From Lates calcarifer (taxonomy: Eukaryota; Chordata; Actinopteri; Centropomidae): DNA of 64,000 bases. The position numbers and the translations under genes are program-made. Position 1 is the first letter of the stretch, and every line of letters starts with the position of its first letter. A model generated the notes under the pieces. It ran no database searches, had not been told where the DNA came from, and saw only the letters and a program-made list of their open reading frames with translations. This document shows, in pieces, positions 1-11,532 of this stretch. The stretch spans positions 976,757 to 1,040,756 of the forward strand of contig NC_066833.1 in NCBI RefSeq assembly GCF_001640805.2, given 5' to 3'.

Positions 1-172
1 TATATACCAGTGCTAGAGCCAGGGCTGTGTAGAAACAGTAGATTCTTTTTTAGCGCACAAATATAAGGGGCAGCTAGAGGACAATGAGGAGATATTCCCT
101 GAATTTGAACAAGTGCATTAGATTGTAATTGCTAACCCTTCCTTTAACATCTGGAACTTTGTGTCATCACAG

Positions 173-1372
173 TGAATGTCCGTCTTGTGCCTGGGAAATC
201 ACGAGGGCGAGTGGAGGTGAGGTACAATGGGGTCTGGGGCACCGTGTGTGATGATAGCTTTGACACTGTTGATGGCAAGGTCATCTGTAAGATGCTGGGT
301 TTCCAATCCGCCATTGCCACCTTCACTGCCAGCCCAGGTAAGTCTACTGCCACTATAATGTCATGTTCTTTTCACTGTATGGTATCCTCTAATGCTTAAA
401 AAAAAACATTAAGTTTGTTTTTCCCCTGCACTTCAAGGAGCTTTATTGTCATTCCAACACATGTGAACATGAGGTGAAACGAAATAGGATACTCTGGTCC
501 CGGTGCAAGCCAATTACAGAATAAATAAATAACTAAGTATAAAATAGAATATGCAAATATAAGCTAAGAAGTAATGCAGGGGCTACAGGGGTCCTCCAGA
601 ATTCAGCAGTCTCACAGCTTCCGGGAAGAAGCTGTTCCTCAGTCTGGTGGTCCTGCTCTTAATGCTCCATAGCCTCCTGCCTGAGGGGAGAGGGGAAAAC
701 GGAGCGGGTGTGTTACTCAGCATGTGATTCTGATCTTTCCTCTACTACACCTGTCTTTTGTTGTGTTGAATTTTGGTTTTCATGGTGAAAACAGCAAATT
801 GTGCACCAATGGTGCAAGAAGCCATCTTGCTGAGTTTTTGATGGCACTAAAGGGATACTTTTTGTTAATCACAATTTGGATCCTATTTTTTGTCATTTTG
901 GCCATTTTGTAGCCCCCAAAATAATAGCTAATATGTCAGAACATGCAAAAATTAGTCTGACACTGCATGAACACAATCATTTATAAGATTATACAGGTTG
1001 TTAACAAACCATCAGTCCATCTAGACTACATAAACCACTTTATTTAAATGTAAAAATGACAAAGGTGAGTGCACCCAAAATGTTGGTTATAATCTCTTAT
1101 TGCACAGGAACACTGTGCACACAACTATCACAAGTATGATGAGTAAAAGTTGGCCGTCTATGTGATGGAAAACAGCAACAACAAAAAACTCAGCAGTATA
1201 ACTGTTTATATGTCTATTCTAACATCGCTGTCCCTCTGCAGGGTCTGGTAAGATCTGGCTGGATGAGCTACGATGCTTGGGAACAGAGTCTGATATCTTT
1301 AACTGTCCACACAGTGGAGTTGGTGTCAATAACTGCCAACACAATGAAGATGCTGGAGTGCACTGTATCTAA
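173..1372 (+). CDS. marco: Last two coding exons of a MARCO-like scavenger receptor (partial; 5' part outside window)
   Basis: Seen: two exons, 173-337 and 1242-1372, joined by a GT/AG intron (acceptor AG at 171-172, donor gtaagt at 338, acceptor tctgcag ending at 1241). The acceptor phase needs one base from an upstream exon off the window. The product ends at TAA 1370-1372. It encodes one SRCR domain with starting block VNVRLV, core WGTVCDDSF, then [22 protein letters not shown] and a terminal DAGVHCI. Six cysteines and two encoding exons are the hallmarks of a group A SRCR domain, as in the C-terminal domain of MARCO and MSR1. Known: MARCO is a trimeric type II membrane receptor on macrophages that binds polyanions and bacteria through this domain. 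Inferred: MARCO rather than MSR1, because c1ql2 lies downstream as in mammals and the protein ends just after the last cysteine. The collagenous stalk and membrane segment would lie to the left. Confidence 0.85.
424..716 (-). mobile_element. 3' end of a Rex1-like LINE inside the last marco intron
   Basis: Read on the minus strand, about 600-700 encodes the reverse-transcriptase tail motif [16 protein letters not shown] followed by a stop. The 3' UTR ends with TTGGAATGACAATAAAG and CTCCTTGAA. This combination of tail motif plus AATAAA-bearing terminus is typical of 5'-truncated Rex1/Babar-type LINEs in fish. The rest of the element is absent. Confidence 0.65.
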
Positions 1373-1394
1373 ACTGACCCCACACTGAAGAGGA

Positions 1395-1400
1395 AATAAA
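1395..1400 (+). terminator. Candidate polyadenylation signal of marco
   Basis: An AATAAA hexamer begins 22 bases after the marco stop codon. It is very close to the stop and would give a short 3' UTR; other AATAAA-like sites exist further on, so use of this one is inferred. Confidence 0.4.
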
Positions 1401-2490
1401 ATGGTGTTTCAGCTGTTCTTAATAGTTAGCTTATATGCAGTGAAAAGTTAACTGGCAGGAACTGCACAGTACTTTACAAACACACATCATAAACACTATT
1501 CACTAGGATTATAGACAGAGAAAAGAACAGCACTGCTACTAATGATGTTCACAGCTGGGTGTCATTACATATTCATAAAACACAGCATATAAAATTTAAT
1601 TCGGCTGACTTTCACTTTATTACTAAACACATTTGCTTAAATTACAGTGTACTGTAAACAAAAGATCATGCTAATAAAACTTTCCTGGAAAATGTTTCTT
1701 GTCTCTCTACTTTGTATTCTGTTGGTTAGTCTGCCTCATCAATCCACATCTTCCCCCACTTGGCCTCCCCTGCCTTTGGCTACATGCTTGCCATCACCTT
1801 CTGCCCATCATACATTTCTACAGATGACTTTGTAGAGGTCAGCAAAGATTAGGTCATATTCAAGGACATGAGTTGTGCTGAGGAATAGTTTCTGACACAG
1901 CTGGCTCAGTCACATTTTCCCAGAAGCCACAGGGAACATACTGTAAATACACATGTTGAGTTCACATAAAGTGGTATCATAGTCCTTAGACTTAAGTGGA
2001 TTACCTTTCATGTCCTAATTCACTTTTATACTGCTTTCCTTAACATATGTTTAGCTCTACTGGTTTGGAGATGGATCTGCTGCTATCAGTGTAATTTCTA
2101 TTAGACAGCAGTTTTTGTGAAAAAGTATTAAAAGCTACAGTACACCTCCTGCCTAGCACTAAACAGATGACAGACTAAGTTAGCGACTAGCTGGGTAACA
2201 TAGTGGTGTATTTAGCAGCTAAATACAAGTAGGTAGAGACCAAAAACAGAGCTAAAAGTGGAGTGAATATTGGACATTCATCAGATGATCAAAAACGTGC
2301 ATTTAGAATGAATGCTGATGTTGCTCTGTGTTTGCTGGGTGTGTTCATAGCCCACTGTTATTGAACAAGTTTGACTCAACAACTTTACATGGTGATGATA
2401 TGTCACTGTTGTGTACACTACTACTACTAGCCTGAGTCCATAATAGTCCATGGACCTAAGCGTTTCATCTTCATAACTGCTGGATGAATG
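1401..2490. other. Intergenic, no feature recognised
   Basis: AT-rich DNA downstream of marco. No long open frame, repeat end or inverted repeat was recognised. It may contain distal 3' UTR if the early polyadenylation signal is bypassed. Confidence 0.5.
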
Positions 2491-2494
2491 GTGT

Positions 2495-2528
<34 letters not shown>

Positions 2529-2536
2529 CTGTGTGT
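2491..2536. repeat. TG/CA microsatellite
   Basis: Mostly uninterrupted TG dinucleotides with one TA and one TC variant. The long CA-rich minus-strand frame here is an artefact of this repeat. Confidence 0.9.
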
Positions 2537-2619
2537 ATACACCTTTTGGCTAATAAGGACTGCAAAATTAAATAATGTTTGTCCTGTACCATTGTTCACC
2601 TCACATTTACATACTGTTT

Positions 2620-2720
2620 GATCACTGCCCTGTACCCACAGTATAGTTGGCCCCCTGCCCTTCAGTCTGGGTCAGTTTGCTGTCTTATACCCGCTCTGTG
2701 TGGTGTGTCAGCATCCTCAA
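2620..2720 (+). repeat. Partial copy of the putative LTR at 7265-7676
   Basis: About 100 bases (CCTGTACCCACAGTATA ... GGTCAGTTTGCTGTCT ... GTGTGTCAGCA) closely match 7511-7605. Homology stops abruptly after that, so this is a fragment lacking the polyadenylation segment seen in the other copy. Confidence 0.6.
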
Positions 2721-3290
2721 TTTCATGTGAGTTTGTTGTGTGGTTGAAAAGGGGGTTATTGTTTAGGTTTTCTCTGTGCATGTTACTCTGTGTATGTTTA
2801 GGAATGCTTCCACTTTCATGACATAGTTAATTGAGGTTGTTTGCCTCTTCCTTGCCTTAGAATTGACTCACTCTCCTAATGGTTTGACATCTCAGGGTAA
2901 CATACGGATAGATAAATTGGCCAAATGGAGCAGAAAAGACCAGGTAGTTGAATCCTGTGATTTGATTAGAAAATACCAGGTATATATGAGTCCTGTGATT
3001 CTGTGTAAAGACTAGGTAGAATCCTGTAATTCTTTACAGACCGGTCCACAGTGTCTGGAACACAGAAATAAAAAAAGATAATAATAATAAAAATGAGGAG
3101 AAATAGGCTTATACAGGATTGGTAGGAAGAACCAGGAATGAGTTGATCAAGCCAGTAAAATAAATGTATGATTATTGGTACCAAGAACAAAAAAATGTTG
3201 CAACACACAAAAAATTAGAAAACGTGGTTAAAAAAAAAAAGATGGAAAAAGAAATTTGCAAGACAATATATGTTGAGGAGATCACATTTA
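2721..3290. other. Intergenic, no feature recognised
   Basis: AT-rich sequence with an A-rich tract near 3229-3240. Open frames here have no recognisable protein motif. Confidence 0.5.
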
Positions 3291-4337
3291 CAGTGGTGGT
3301 CAAAAATTTTAAGAACACCTGACAGATCTGAAAATATTTACCTTTTTTGCTTCCAAAACATGATTTCATTTCATGATGTTCATGAAATATGCAGATGGTT
3401 GCTCTGAGCACAACAAATATCAGATGAAGTGAGTCATACTGTTTATATCCACTTTTAAGTTTAATATTTGGTATGTCCACCTTTTTCAGAAATTATAGCA
3501 GCACATCTCTCTGTCAATATATTTCCTGAGAACTTCAACACTAATGTTATCCCATGCCTTTTGCAACTCAAGCCAAAGGCTTTCCTTTGAATGTACAATA
3601 GATCTGTCCAGTTTATTTTCCAATGTGCCCCAAATTTGCTTGATGGGGTTGAGGTCCAGACTTTGAGGGGGGCAGATTCCTTCTGTCGAAGGTAGTTCCA
3701 ATAGTTAGAAGAATGTTTAGGGTCATTGTCCTCTCTACTACCCCGTCTGTGTTTAACTGTTGGCAAGAGACACTCATTTTTATATCTCTCCCCCTCCCTC
3801 TGTCGAATATACACTCTTTGCCTGTTGCCAAACTGTTCAAACTTGGACTCATCAGTGCACAACACTTAATACCAATCTTCCTTTGTCCATTCCTTGTGTT
3901 CTTTTGCAAATTTCAGGCGTTTCACTTTGTTTTTCCCTTACATTAATGGTTTCTTTGCTGCTATTCTGCCAACAAGTCCTTCTTCTCCCAGTTTCACACA
4001 GTTCTTGAAATCACTGTTGCACCATTAGTCATTGTGGAACCTGTTGCTCACTCGTTAGCTCCTTCTTCACCTTAGCCATGTTCAAAGAAGAGCAATTTGG
4101 CTTCTTCTGTGAATGACATGATTGTGTGACATTGACAGTGACATAGGCCTAGCTTGTTTTTTGTAGGGAAAATGACCTAAATCTTCTTATGATGGCTGTA
4201 TTCTATGGTTTACAGAGCATAAAAATCACTTTGTAGATATTTCATTTGTTTTATGGGTATTTTAATGCCCAATTCAACAAAAACAACTGAAACCTCTTAA
4301 AATATGCTAAGTGTTCTAATAATTTTGGCCACCACTG
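3291..4337 (-). mobile_element. Tc1-like DNA transposon with both terminal inverted repeats and TA target duplication
   Basis: Left end CAGTGGTGGTCAAAA pairs with the inverse of the right end (CAGTGGTGGCCAAAA). A TA dinucleotide flanks both ends (3289-3290 and 4338-4339), the Tc1/mariner signature. The minus strand holds a decayed transposase between about 3480 and 4080. Its C-terminal block PPQSLDLNPIKQIWGTLE is the family's PQSPDLNPIE-type motif. At 1047 bp the element is shorter than the usual roughly 1.6 kb. The transposase lies in several frames and is inactive. Confidence 0.88.
3480..4080 (-). pseudogene. Decayed Tc1-like transposase
   Basis: Transposase fragments occur in at least two minus-strand frames: 3486-3701 with the DLNPI block, and 3461-3909 with a TDESKFEQFG-type catalytic strand and a DNDPKHSS block. 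Frame changes between these blocks and the missing N-terminal DNA-binding region show the gene is dead. In the family, the enzyme cuts at the terminal repeats and pastes into TA sites. Confidence 0.75.
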
Positions 4338-4339
4338 TA

Positions 4340-5934
4340 TGTGATGCCTCAAAGGCATTTATGTCATTTATCTTTTGTTTGCTTTAAAATAATTCATTTA
4401 TATGTATTTAAGTTATAAAGAACGCTAAAAAGAAAAAAAAAATGTTAAATGAGAGGATTTTATTTTGAAGGTCAACTTGCTGATGACCTCACGTCCTACT
4501 GAATTACCTATCCTGTTTGCTGTTGCTCTGAGAGGGAGAGTGACATGTTGTTCAGGTTCTGAGGCTTATCCACAGCCATCCACTTGGAAACATTGTTCAG
4601 GCAACACTGTAAGTGTTTATATTTCATGATAAAGATGTTAAGAAGCATAAATAGCGGTAATTGTTAAAAACTATATTTTATTTGTAGTTCATAAAGGTTG
4701 ATTTATACATGTTAAAAGAGGTATTTGTTTTCATGATCATCAAGTCAATACAAAGATGTAAATTCATATTTTGGGTTATTTTTGTATTTCTTTTCAACTA
4801 CAGTTTTCACCGCTTGTCAAATGAAAATGCTGAGAGTAAAAGGTCAACGCTACTCAGACTCCTGTACTCATTGACAAAGGTTTAGCTTGGTGTTTAATCA
4901 GAGTTGCTACACTCTGCAACAGAACACTACACTGTACAATAAAAGAATTTGCCTCTCCAAACTTTGGAGAGTTGGTGAGACAAAGAATGATATGGTGATC
5001 TGTGTAAAATTGGATATTGAATCAGAATGATAACAGTTTTTCTAAGTATCTCACTATAAAGGCGGAGCAAAAGAGAAAGTGGTAGAGGAGTTTAGTGAGA
5101 CTTCACACCAGACAAAGCATCCTCCTGGGACAAAGGCAATCACTTTCCATTGTGGTAAGAAATAGCTCATTTGCAGCAACCAAAATCAAAAAACCCACCC
5201 TGTCTATGGTATATCCATTATTGTACAGGAAAAGGATTAAATGTTTGAATTACAAATGGAGTTGTCATGTCAACATATGTTGACATGGACTCATGCACTA
5301 ACTTTGCCTCTCAGGCCCCACTTACCTACAGACTAGCAATGTTCTCAGTACTGTCTCTCAGCTGTGCTGTGAGTCAAAACCTCAGAGAAGCATAGATTCT
5401 AAATATGAAACTGCTTTATTTATTGTTTTTACTGATTTTAATCACTTAGTCCCTTTGTTTTGGAGAAAATGGGGCCTCTGTAGGTAATTCATGTCCCAGT
5501 AAAAACCTCCTAAATGATGAACACTGAAGGAATCCTAACCCAAAAACAAGCTAAGCATCTAGAAACAACCTGGACTAACATTTGCAGCAGCTTGGTTAAC
5601 AGCCCACATAATGCCATACTTAGCTGCTTCTTATTGCCGACATCTGTTCCAGTCTTCTGCTTGCACCATACAGAGTGAGATGCAGTTAAGATGCAGCACT
5701 CGGGCAGAAACAGTAACATAAATATTAGTTCTACATCTCTATGGAGTAAAAGACGAATCTCCTCCCACTCCCACCCAAATAAAAATTAGTCAAATGAAAA
5801 TTAGTTCATTCTTAAAAAGATGTTGACTATGATTATCGCTTCAACTAACTGACTATTGGTGTACACCCCTAGTTGGAATAAGTGCAAGTGAAACTGACCA
5901 AGAGTAGGTATCTGTGATTTGCAACGCAATGCAG
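4340..5934. other. Intergenic, no feature recognised
   Basis: About 1.6 kb of AT-rich DNA. No gene, repeat terminus or strong secondary structure was recognised. Confidence 0.5.
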
Positions 5935-6440
5935 ATGCTACATGCGTGTGAAAGCAAGGACAACCAGACTAAAAAACAGTTTCTATCCACAGGCCATCAG
6001 ACTACTGAATCACTGACTATTGAACTGTGATTATCTGAATCAATACCTTTCGATAACTTGAACTGCACATTTGCAATTTTGAACACTTAAACATATATCA
6101 TCTCAATGCTGAATCTGCACATACTGACACTGTGACATTTGCACATATCTTTTGCATGTTTATACAATATAAACAATATTTGCACATTCTGAATGTCTTA
6201 CCACTGTGACAGTATTGCACAACTAATTGCACCTTATATCTTGACTACATGCCACCTTTTTGTACATAGTACTCGCTTTATTTTATATATTTAGATTTAT
6301 TTATTTATTCCTTTATTTTAATTTAGTTTAGTTGTTTATTTTGGTTGTGTGAAGGGAACTTGTAAGGTGAGAATTTCAATACTCCCACTGTGTTTTTGCT
6401 GTGTACATGACAATAAACTTCTTGAATCTTGAATGAATGA
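5935..6440 (+). mobile_element. 3' end of a Rex1-like LINE
   Basis: Around 5953-6018 the plus strand encodes the reverse-transcriptase tail RLKNSFYPQAIRLLNH followed by a stop. A long AT-rich 3' UTR follows, ending in ACAATAAACTTCTTGAATC and short GAATGAATGAA repeats, as in 5'-truncated Rex1-type LINEs. Confidence 0.7.
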
Positions 6441-6812
6441 ACCCCAGGACAGCACAGTGGTTCACTGGTTAGTACTGTTGCCTCGCAGTTAGAAGGTTCC
6501 ATGCTCTAACCTCAGTCTGGCCAAGGTTTTGTGTGTGAAGTTTGTATGTTCTCCTGTTCTCCCTGTGTCTGTGTGGGTTCTCTACAGGTACTCTGGCCTA
6601 CACACAATCTGAAGACATGCAGGTTAGGTTAATTGATCACTCTAAATTGATGGTAGGTCTAAATGTGAGCGTGAATGATTATTGTCTCCATACATAGACA
6701 GATGACCTGTCCTGGGTGTTCCCTGGCTCTCACCCCTAGTCAGCTGGGAATAATTCCAGCCCCCTGCAATCCTAAAAGGGTAAGCAACATAGGTAATAGA
6801 TGAATGAATGGG
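6441..6812 (+). mobile_element. tRNA-derived SINE (plus orientation)
   Basis: The head GTGGTTCACTGGTTAGTACTG is an A-box-like tRNA start, and the diagnostic body CATGCAGGTTAGGTTAATTG and CCTGTCCTGGGTGT follows. It ends in a GATGAATGAATGG tail. The same family lies inverted at 53985-54305. It abuts a LINE end with a similar GAATGAATG tail, consistent with shared retrotransposition machinery. Confidence 0.7.
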
Positions 6813-7264
6813 CCTCCTTCTTTAGTAATGATGAAGTAAACATCACTTGCAACAGAGATGGGAATACTATCAACCTGTACTCACCCCATCCTGACTGTAA
6901 CAAAGCTTTCAAATTAATTTACCTGTCTGTTCTCACCCAGCAACACTGTTCTTATAGAATGGTGGCTTATTTTAACTTCAGACTGAGCCCTGCTTAGATA
7001 ACTGCATAGATGTCATCTCTAAGCATTGTCCTGACCTTTTCTTCCAAAAAGTCTTCTTTTCGACTTTAATCTTGTTTCCTTCACCATTGACTGTTCATAG
7101 AGAAAATGTTGTCACCCTCAAGTTCTGCCCAAGTAGTTGAGTTACGTGCACTGATGAAGGTCTTCTATCAAAAAGTATAACTGTTATCATTAACACTGAT
7201 TTCAGAAATGCATTTGGATGTTTATCTGATTTGTTACACTGGGTATTCCTGTTCATGTCCTTGA
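6813..7264. other. Intergenic, no feature recognised
   Basis: Between the SINE and the putative LTR. One short open frame (6800-6997) overlaps the SINE tail and has no motif. Confidence 0.4.
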
Positions 7265-7676
7265 TGATGATGATCATGTCACACCTTACAGCGGCAAGTT
7301 GATCAAGGCCAGTGTTGATTATGTCACCTTACAATGGCAAGTTTATCAAGGCCAATGTTAATGGGGTCACACCTTACAATGGCATGTTGATCAAGTCTGG
7401 GGGCCCTTCTTGCTCCCCACTGCGTCAACAAAAGGTCTTGTCTGTGTCACTGTAAGGTCTGTGAACATACTGTAAATACCCATTCCTTTCATGAGCCTAT
7501 TCCTTTCGTGAGCCTATCCTGTACCCACAGTATAACTGGCCCCCTGCCCTTCACTCTTGGTCAGTTTGCTGTCTCAGACTTGATCTGTGTGTCAGCAGAC
7601 TCACCATATTCTGGAATACTAATAAATACCACCACTACAGCAAACTTTGAATTAAGGACTTGAAATTTTCTTCAAC
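7265..7676 (+). mobile_element. Putative solo LTR with tandem repeats in its upstream half
   Basis: The 5' half contains about three tandem copies of a roughly 45-base unit. Next come a TATA-like TAAATACCC, a duplicated 17-base TATTCCTTTCATGAGCC unit, the segment repeated at 2620-2720, an AATAAA polyadenylation signal near 7620, and an end at TTCTTCAACA. This U3-R-U5-like order suggests a retroviral LTR. No target duplication was found, so the limits are approximate. Confidence 0.45.
7277..7405 (+). repeat. About 45-bp tandem repeat, three copies
   Basis: Three degenerate copies of a unit containing GTCACACCTTACAATGGCA, AGTTGATCAAGGCCA and GTGTT. Copies differ by a few substitutions and a 2-base deletion. 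Confidence 0.85.
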
Positions 7677-7989
7677 AGTAGCCAGAGGATGTACACACAC
7701 ATGAACATTAGCAGTGTTTTTAGATGGCTTAGAGATAGAAATAAGAATCATGGCTCTTAGCTTTCTCTGTTCATACCTCTCCAACTGATCCCTCTTCCTC
7801 AACAGCCCACTTGAGGTTTGGTGTCCTTAAAATTCTGTTCTTGGCCCCCTTCTGTTTTCTATTTACATGCCGCCTCTTGGCCAAGTTGTCTTTACTATTA
7901 TTATGCTGAGCACTCTCATATATATATATGCTGTTAAAACCCACAGATCCCAGCAGTCTAGCTAAACTCTCATCTTGTGTCTTTAATTT

Positions 7990-7991
<2 letters not shown>

Positions 7992-8028
<37 letters not shown>
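7992..8028. repeat. Poly(T) tract of 37
   Basis: An uninterrupted run of 37 T. It sits just upstream of the L2-type LINE fragment. Confidence 0.95.
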
Positions 8029-8030
<2 letters not shown>

Positions 8031-8039
8031 TTCCCCTTA

Positions 8040-9930
8040 ACTCCATGAGCTCTGTCATAGCTAACCTTGGCAATGTGTCAAATAATGTTAAACATTCTAC
8101 AAGGAATCTTGGGGTAACCTCCAATGCAAACTTCTGTTTTGAAGACCAAGTCAAGAATTTGGTTCAGTCTCGTTTCTTACAGCTCAAACTAATCTCTAAA
8201 ATAATGTCTTTTTTATCAGCTGCTGATCTGCAAAATGTTGTACGTGCTTTTATCGATTCTCTGTTCACTTTACTCAAGTATCAGAAAGGGCTCCCTCCTC
8301 TGTCCACAACTTGTGTGAAATTCTGCCATTAATTTTATTACTGGAACAAAGAGGAACAACCATATCACTGCCATACTTGCCTCTTTACACTGGCTCCCTG
8401 TTGGATTTTGTATTGGATACCTCACTCCTAAAGACCTCTTCTACCACTGATATCTGCTGGCAGAAGTGGAAAGTAACGAATTACATTTACTCATGTTACT
8501 GTAATTGAGTAGTTTTTTTGTGCACTTGTACTTTTTAAAATAATTTTTAAAACCTGTAATTTTAGTTTTAGTATGTTTTTTTGGAAGTATTGTACTTTTC
8601 TTATCTACATTTTAAATCATATCCGTTTCTGAATAAAAAAATGTTGACCTGAATTTTTAAAAAAGCAAAGTTGAAAATCTGTGCACCAGAAACTACAGCA
8701 GTGAATGATGAGCTCAAAGGAAATGAAGTGCACCCTTGGCCATAATTAAGTGACCACTTCGGCTTCAAGGCAAGGCAACAACTTTATTATGCAGTGTAAG
8801 CTGTGTTTGCTCAGAGGGACTGAACTGTAAATAAATAATGTCCCATTAAAATTACCACCTGTTTAGATGTAAATAGGGATACAACTTCATATACAGTCTT
8901 AAAAATTAACAATGATGTTAATGTTAAAGTGACTGTTGTTTCAAAGTGGTATTGTTTAGGTAGGCTACTTATCTAGTCACTGTAGTAGTGAATGAATGAG
9001 TAGTGAACTATCCATTTAATAGGAATGATGTTTACTATAGTATAGGTATGCCTTCCACTGTTTTAATATTTATGATTATATCTTCAGGCATCTCTGAGAG
9101 ATGTAATGATGACATGTAAAAGATGTGATGTGTGTAGACAACCTTTTATCTGTGAATGTAAATATTTGAAATTAATTGGGTTTAATGTTTAATGAACATC
9201 ACATTGATTTACTGATGAAAACATTTTGTTTACAAAGGAAACACCCATCAAAGCTAAAGGCCTTCAGTGACTTTGTGGCAACATGGAAGCGAACCATGGA
9301 ACTACCTGAAACTTCAAGCAAGCAAGCAAAAATAAGCGATATGATGTCTATGGGTGCAGATATGCAATTTTTTTTTTTAAAAAAAAGGTTTTGTAGCAGC
9401 TGCCATACAGTTCATTTGACATGTTTTGTCATTTGAACATAGTCTGATATCAAAAAATGATAAAGTTTTGTCTCAAAAACATCTTGAAGGTCCCTGAGAG
9501 ATACATTATTGATACATTATTATGTGTCTATGTATTTTATTTTATCAGAGCTTTAATTTGTGAAGGTTTGCCTTTAACTAAAAAAAATTAGTTTGAGATT
9601 TGTGTCCTCTTGTCCTTTTTGCACTACACAAGAAAGAACCCCAATCCTGTTGAAAAGTATCTAAGTAACTTTTACTCTGAGTAAATTTTAAACAAGTTAC
9701 TTTTTGCTTTCACTTGAGTGCATTCTCAGACCAGTACTTTTACTTCAGTAAAATTTTATCAAAGTAGTGGTACTTTTACTTGAGTAGAATATTTCAGTAC
9801 TCTTTCCACCTCTGTCTGCTGGTTACTCCCAGGTCACACCTTGTAACAAAAGGTGACCAGGCATTCATCATTAGAGTCTCCATCCTATGGAACTGCTTGC
9901 CTGCTGAACTCAGTCTGAGTTGAGTACACC
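8040..9930 (+). mobile_element. L2-type LINE reverse-transcriptase fragment, split by a hAT-type insertion
   Basis: Before the insertion, 8040-8460 encodes degraded C-terminal reverse-transcriptase motifs in shifted frames: RNLGVTSNANFCFEDQV, then LSAADLQNVVRAFIDS, then ILASLHWLP-like text. After the insertion, 9823-9925 continues with GDQAFIIRVSILWNCLP, matching the family's terminal LWNSLP-type motif. The coding order is interrupted exactly at the 8-bp target duplication of the element at 8461-9814. Confidence 0.75.
8461..9814. mobile_element. Non-autonomous hAT-type transposon with perfect 8-bp target duplication
   Basis: Ends are CAGAAGTGGAAAGTA on the left and the inverse of CAGAGGTGGAAAGAGTA on the right, both followed by ACTTTTACTC/AGTAAAAGT-type text. 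TCTGCTGG flanks both sides (8453-8460 and 9815-9822), an exact 8-bp duplication as made by hAT transposases. The 1354-bp interior shows no transposase. It lies inside an L2-type LINE, so it is younger than that LINE. Confidence 0.85.
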
Positions 9931-11476
9931 AGAGGCCTATCCTGCAAAGTAGAATTTGGGGTTAGCAAGGTAATTTCAGGTTTAACTCTGGGTTTTCAGG
10001 GTTACAACGATGTATTGTACAATTCTTGTTTTTTAGGTGACATTACATGTTATTCCATGAGGCTGCTGCACTGTAGCAGTGAGGGTAGTTTCCTGGATCA
10101 GCTCTGCTTCAGGGCTCCTGGAGCATCAGTAAATCAATGGACTGAGTTAAGTCTGGGTCAGAGTGCCAAAACAGCAAGGATGACAATTTACCAACAAGGG
10201 CTTTGTAGATGAACATGTACCACTGGTTATAACATCACAGAAGACTGACTTTTTTTATTGATAAGAAATGTTTTCACATATTTATCTCAAGTAATGAATA
10301 CCTTTTAAAGACCAAGTAATAGAATGAATGGGTGTTATATTATTACTATATTTTATGTTATGATAAATGACCTCTTTATTCCTCATTTCATAGTCTGTCT
10401 GCTCTAATTAGCCATCTTATCACTTCTTTAGTGAAAGCTGGACTTGGAAAATATTCATACTTGGTATTAATCATCACCAGCTAAGCTGACTGATGAGCAA
10501 GTACAAATAGAAATGCAGAGTGAGACATTAAATTTCAGAACAGAGCTCCTGTAAATGGATTGGCCACCATGAGAGTCTAAAGTTTCATTATAGCACAACT
10601 GTAACGCTCACTTTCAGGCTGGGCAAGGAAGGACTTGATTCATGGCCTATCTGTCTGCCTGCTTTTCCCTTCAGGGGACAGCAGCCTGAGTCATACTGTC
10701 ATCATGTCTCCCTGTAAGTGATATGCCATTCTTTCTTTCCTCTGTCCTTCTATCCTTATGCAGAGGGATGGTTGGAAAATGGGTGCAGGTGAGGTGAATT
10801 AAGTGCTGATTATAATTCAGCAGCCTTGTTCCTACGTTTCTCCCAGGGTCCCTGCTCTGGTGAAAGCTGGAAATAAACATTGGGGTTGGGGTTGGGGTCT
10901 TGCTGCATTGTTCATTAGCAAGAGCAACCCCAGGTTACCCAGACCTGCTCCCTGGCCCCCAGACCACTGCCTGTAATTGAGGGCTGACGTGGATAAATAA
11001 ATGATAGGAGTGAAGGAGGGGGACGGGACGAGAAGGAGTAGGTGACGGAGTGGGTAATCGGTAATGAGGGTGCCCTCACTGTCCTCCTCACCTGTGTGAA
11101 CCACCTCAGTACTGCTGCAGACTCTCTGAGCAGCTAAGATGTTTAGGAAGATATTCATGAGGCATTACTGCACAGTACTGGGTCCTCTGAGTCACCACAA
11201 AGACTCAACTCTGTCTATGTAACTGGCTCAGTCCTGGCTCTGTATTGTGTTGAGTTGTGTAGAGGAATGATGGATGGGAGACTTCCTCCTGTTTTTGTCT
11301 TTATGTTAAATGTTTTGTTTTTCTCATGTCACATGAACTGCCAAACTTACACAGCATAAACAATATAACACATATATTAAGTAGAATGACATGAAAATAT
11401 GTATCTGAACAGGAGAAGACTATACAATATGTATAGCTCAGTCCAGTACACTGGATTTAAGCAAGGTGGCTGGCTA
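9931..11476. other. Intergenic, no gene recognised
   Basis: 9935-9995 (GGCCTATCCTGCAAAG, then GGGGTTAGCAAGGTAA) resembles the end of a common fish DNA-transposon family, but no partner end was found. The rest, including a GC-richer stretch at 10860-11060, shows no supported feature. Confidence 0.4.
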
Positions 11477-11479
11477 CAT

Positions 11480-11520
11480 ACTACTACTACTACTACTAAT
11501 AATAATAATAATAATAATAA
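11480..11520. repeat. ACT/AAT trinucleotide microsatellite
   Basis: Six to seven ACT units pass directly into eight AAT units. Confidence 0.9.
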
Positions 11521-11532
11521 GGTTCCCAGGGG

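Noticed and set aside
173..1372. Identification of the SRCR exons as msr1 rather than marco
   Set aside because: Both have group A SRCR domains, but the position next to c1ql2 and the ending right after the last cysteine favour marco.
2281..2592. Histidine/threonine-rich protein on the minus strand
   Set aside because: The frame is produced by the TG/CA microsatellite and has no domain.
7771..8154. Lysine-rich minus-strand protein
   Set aside because: The lysine run is the reverse of the poly(T) tract; the rest is antisense to a LINE fragment.
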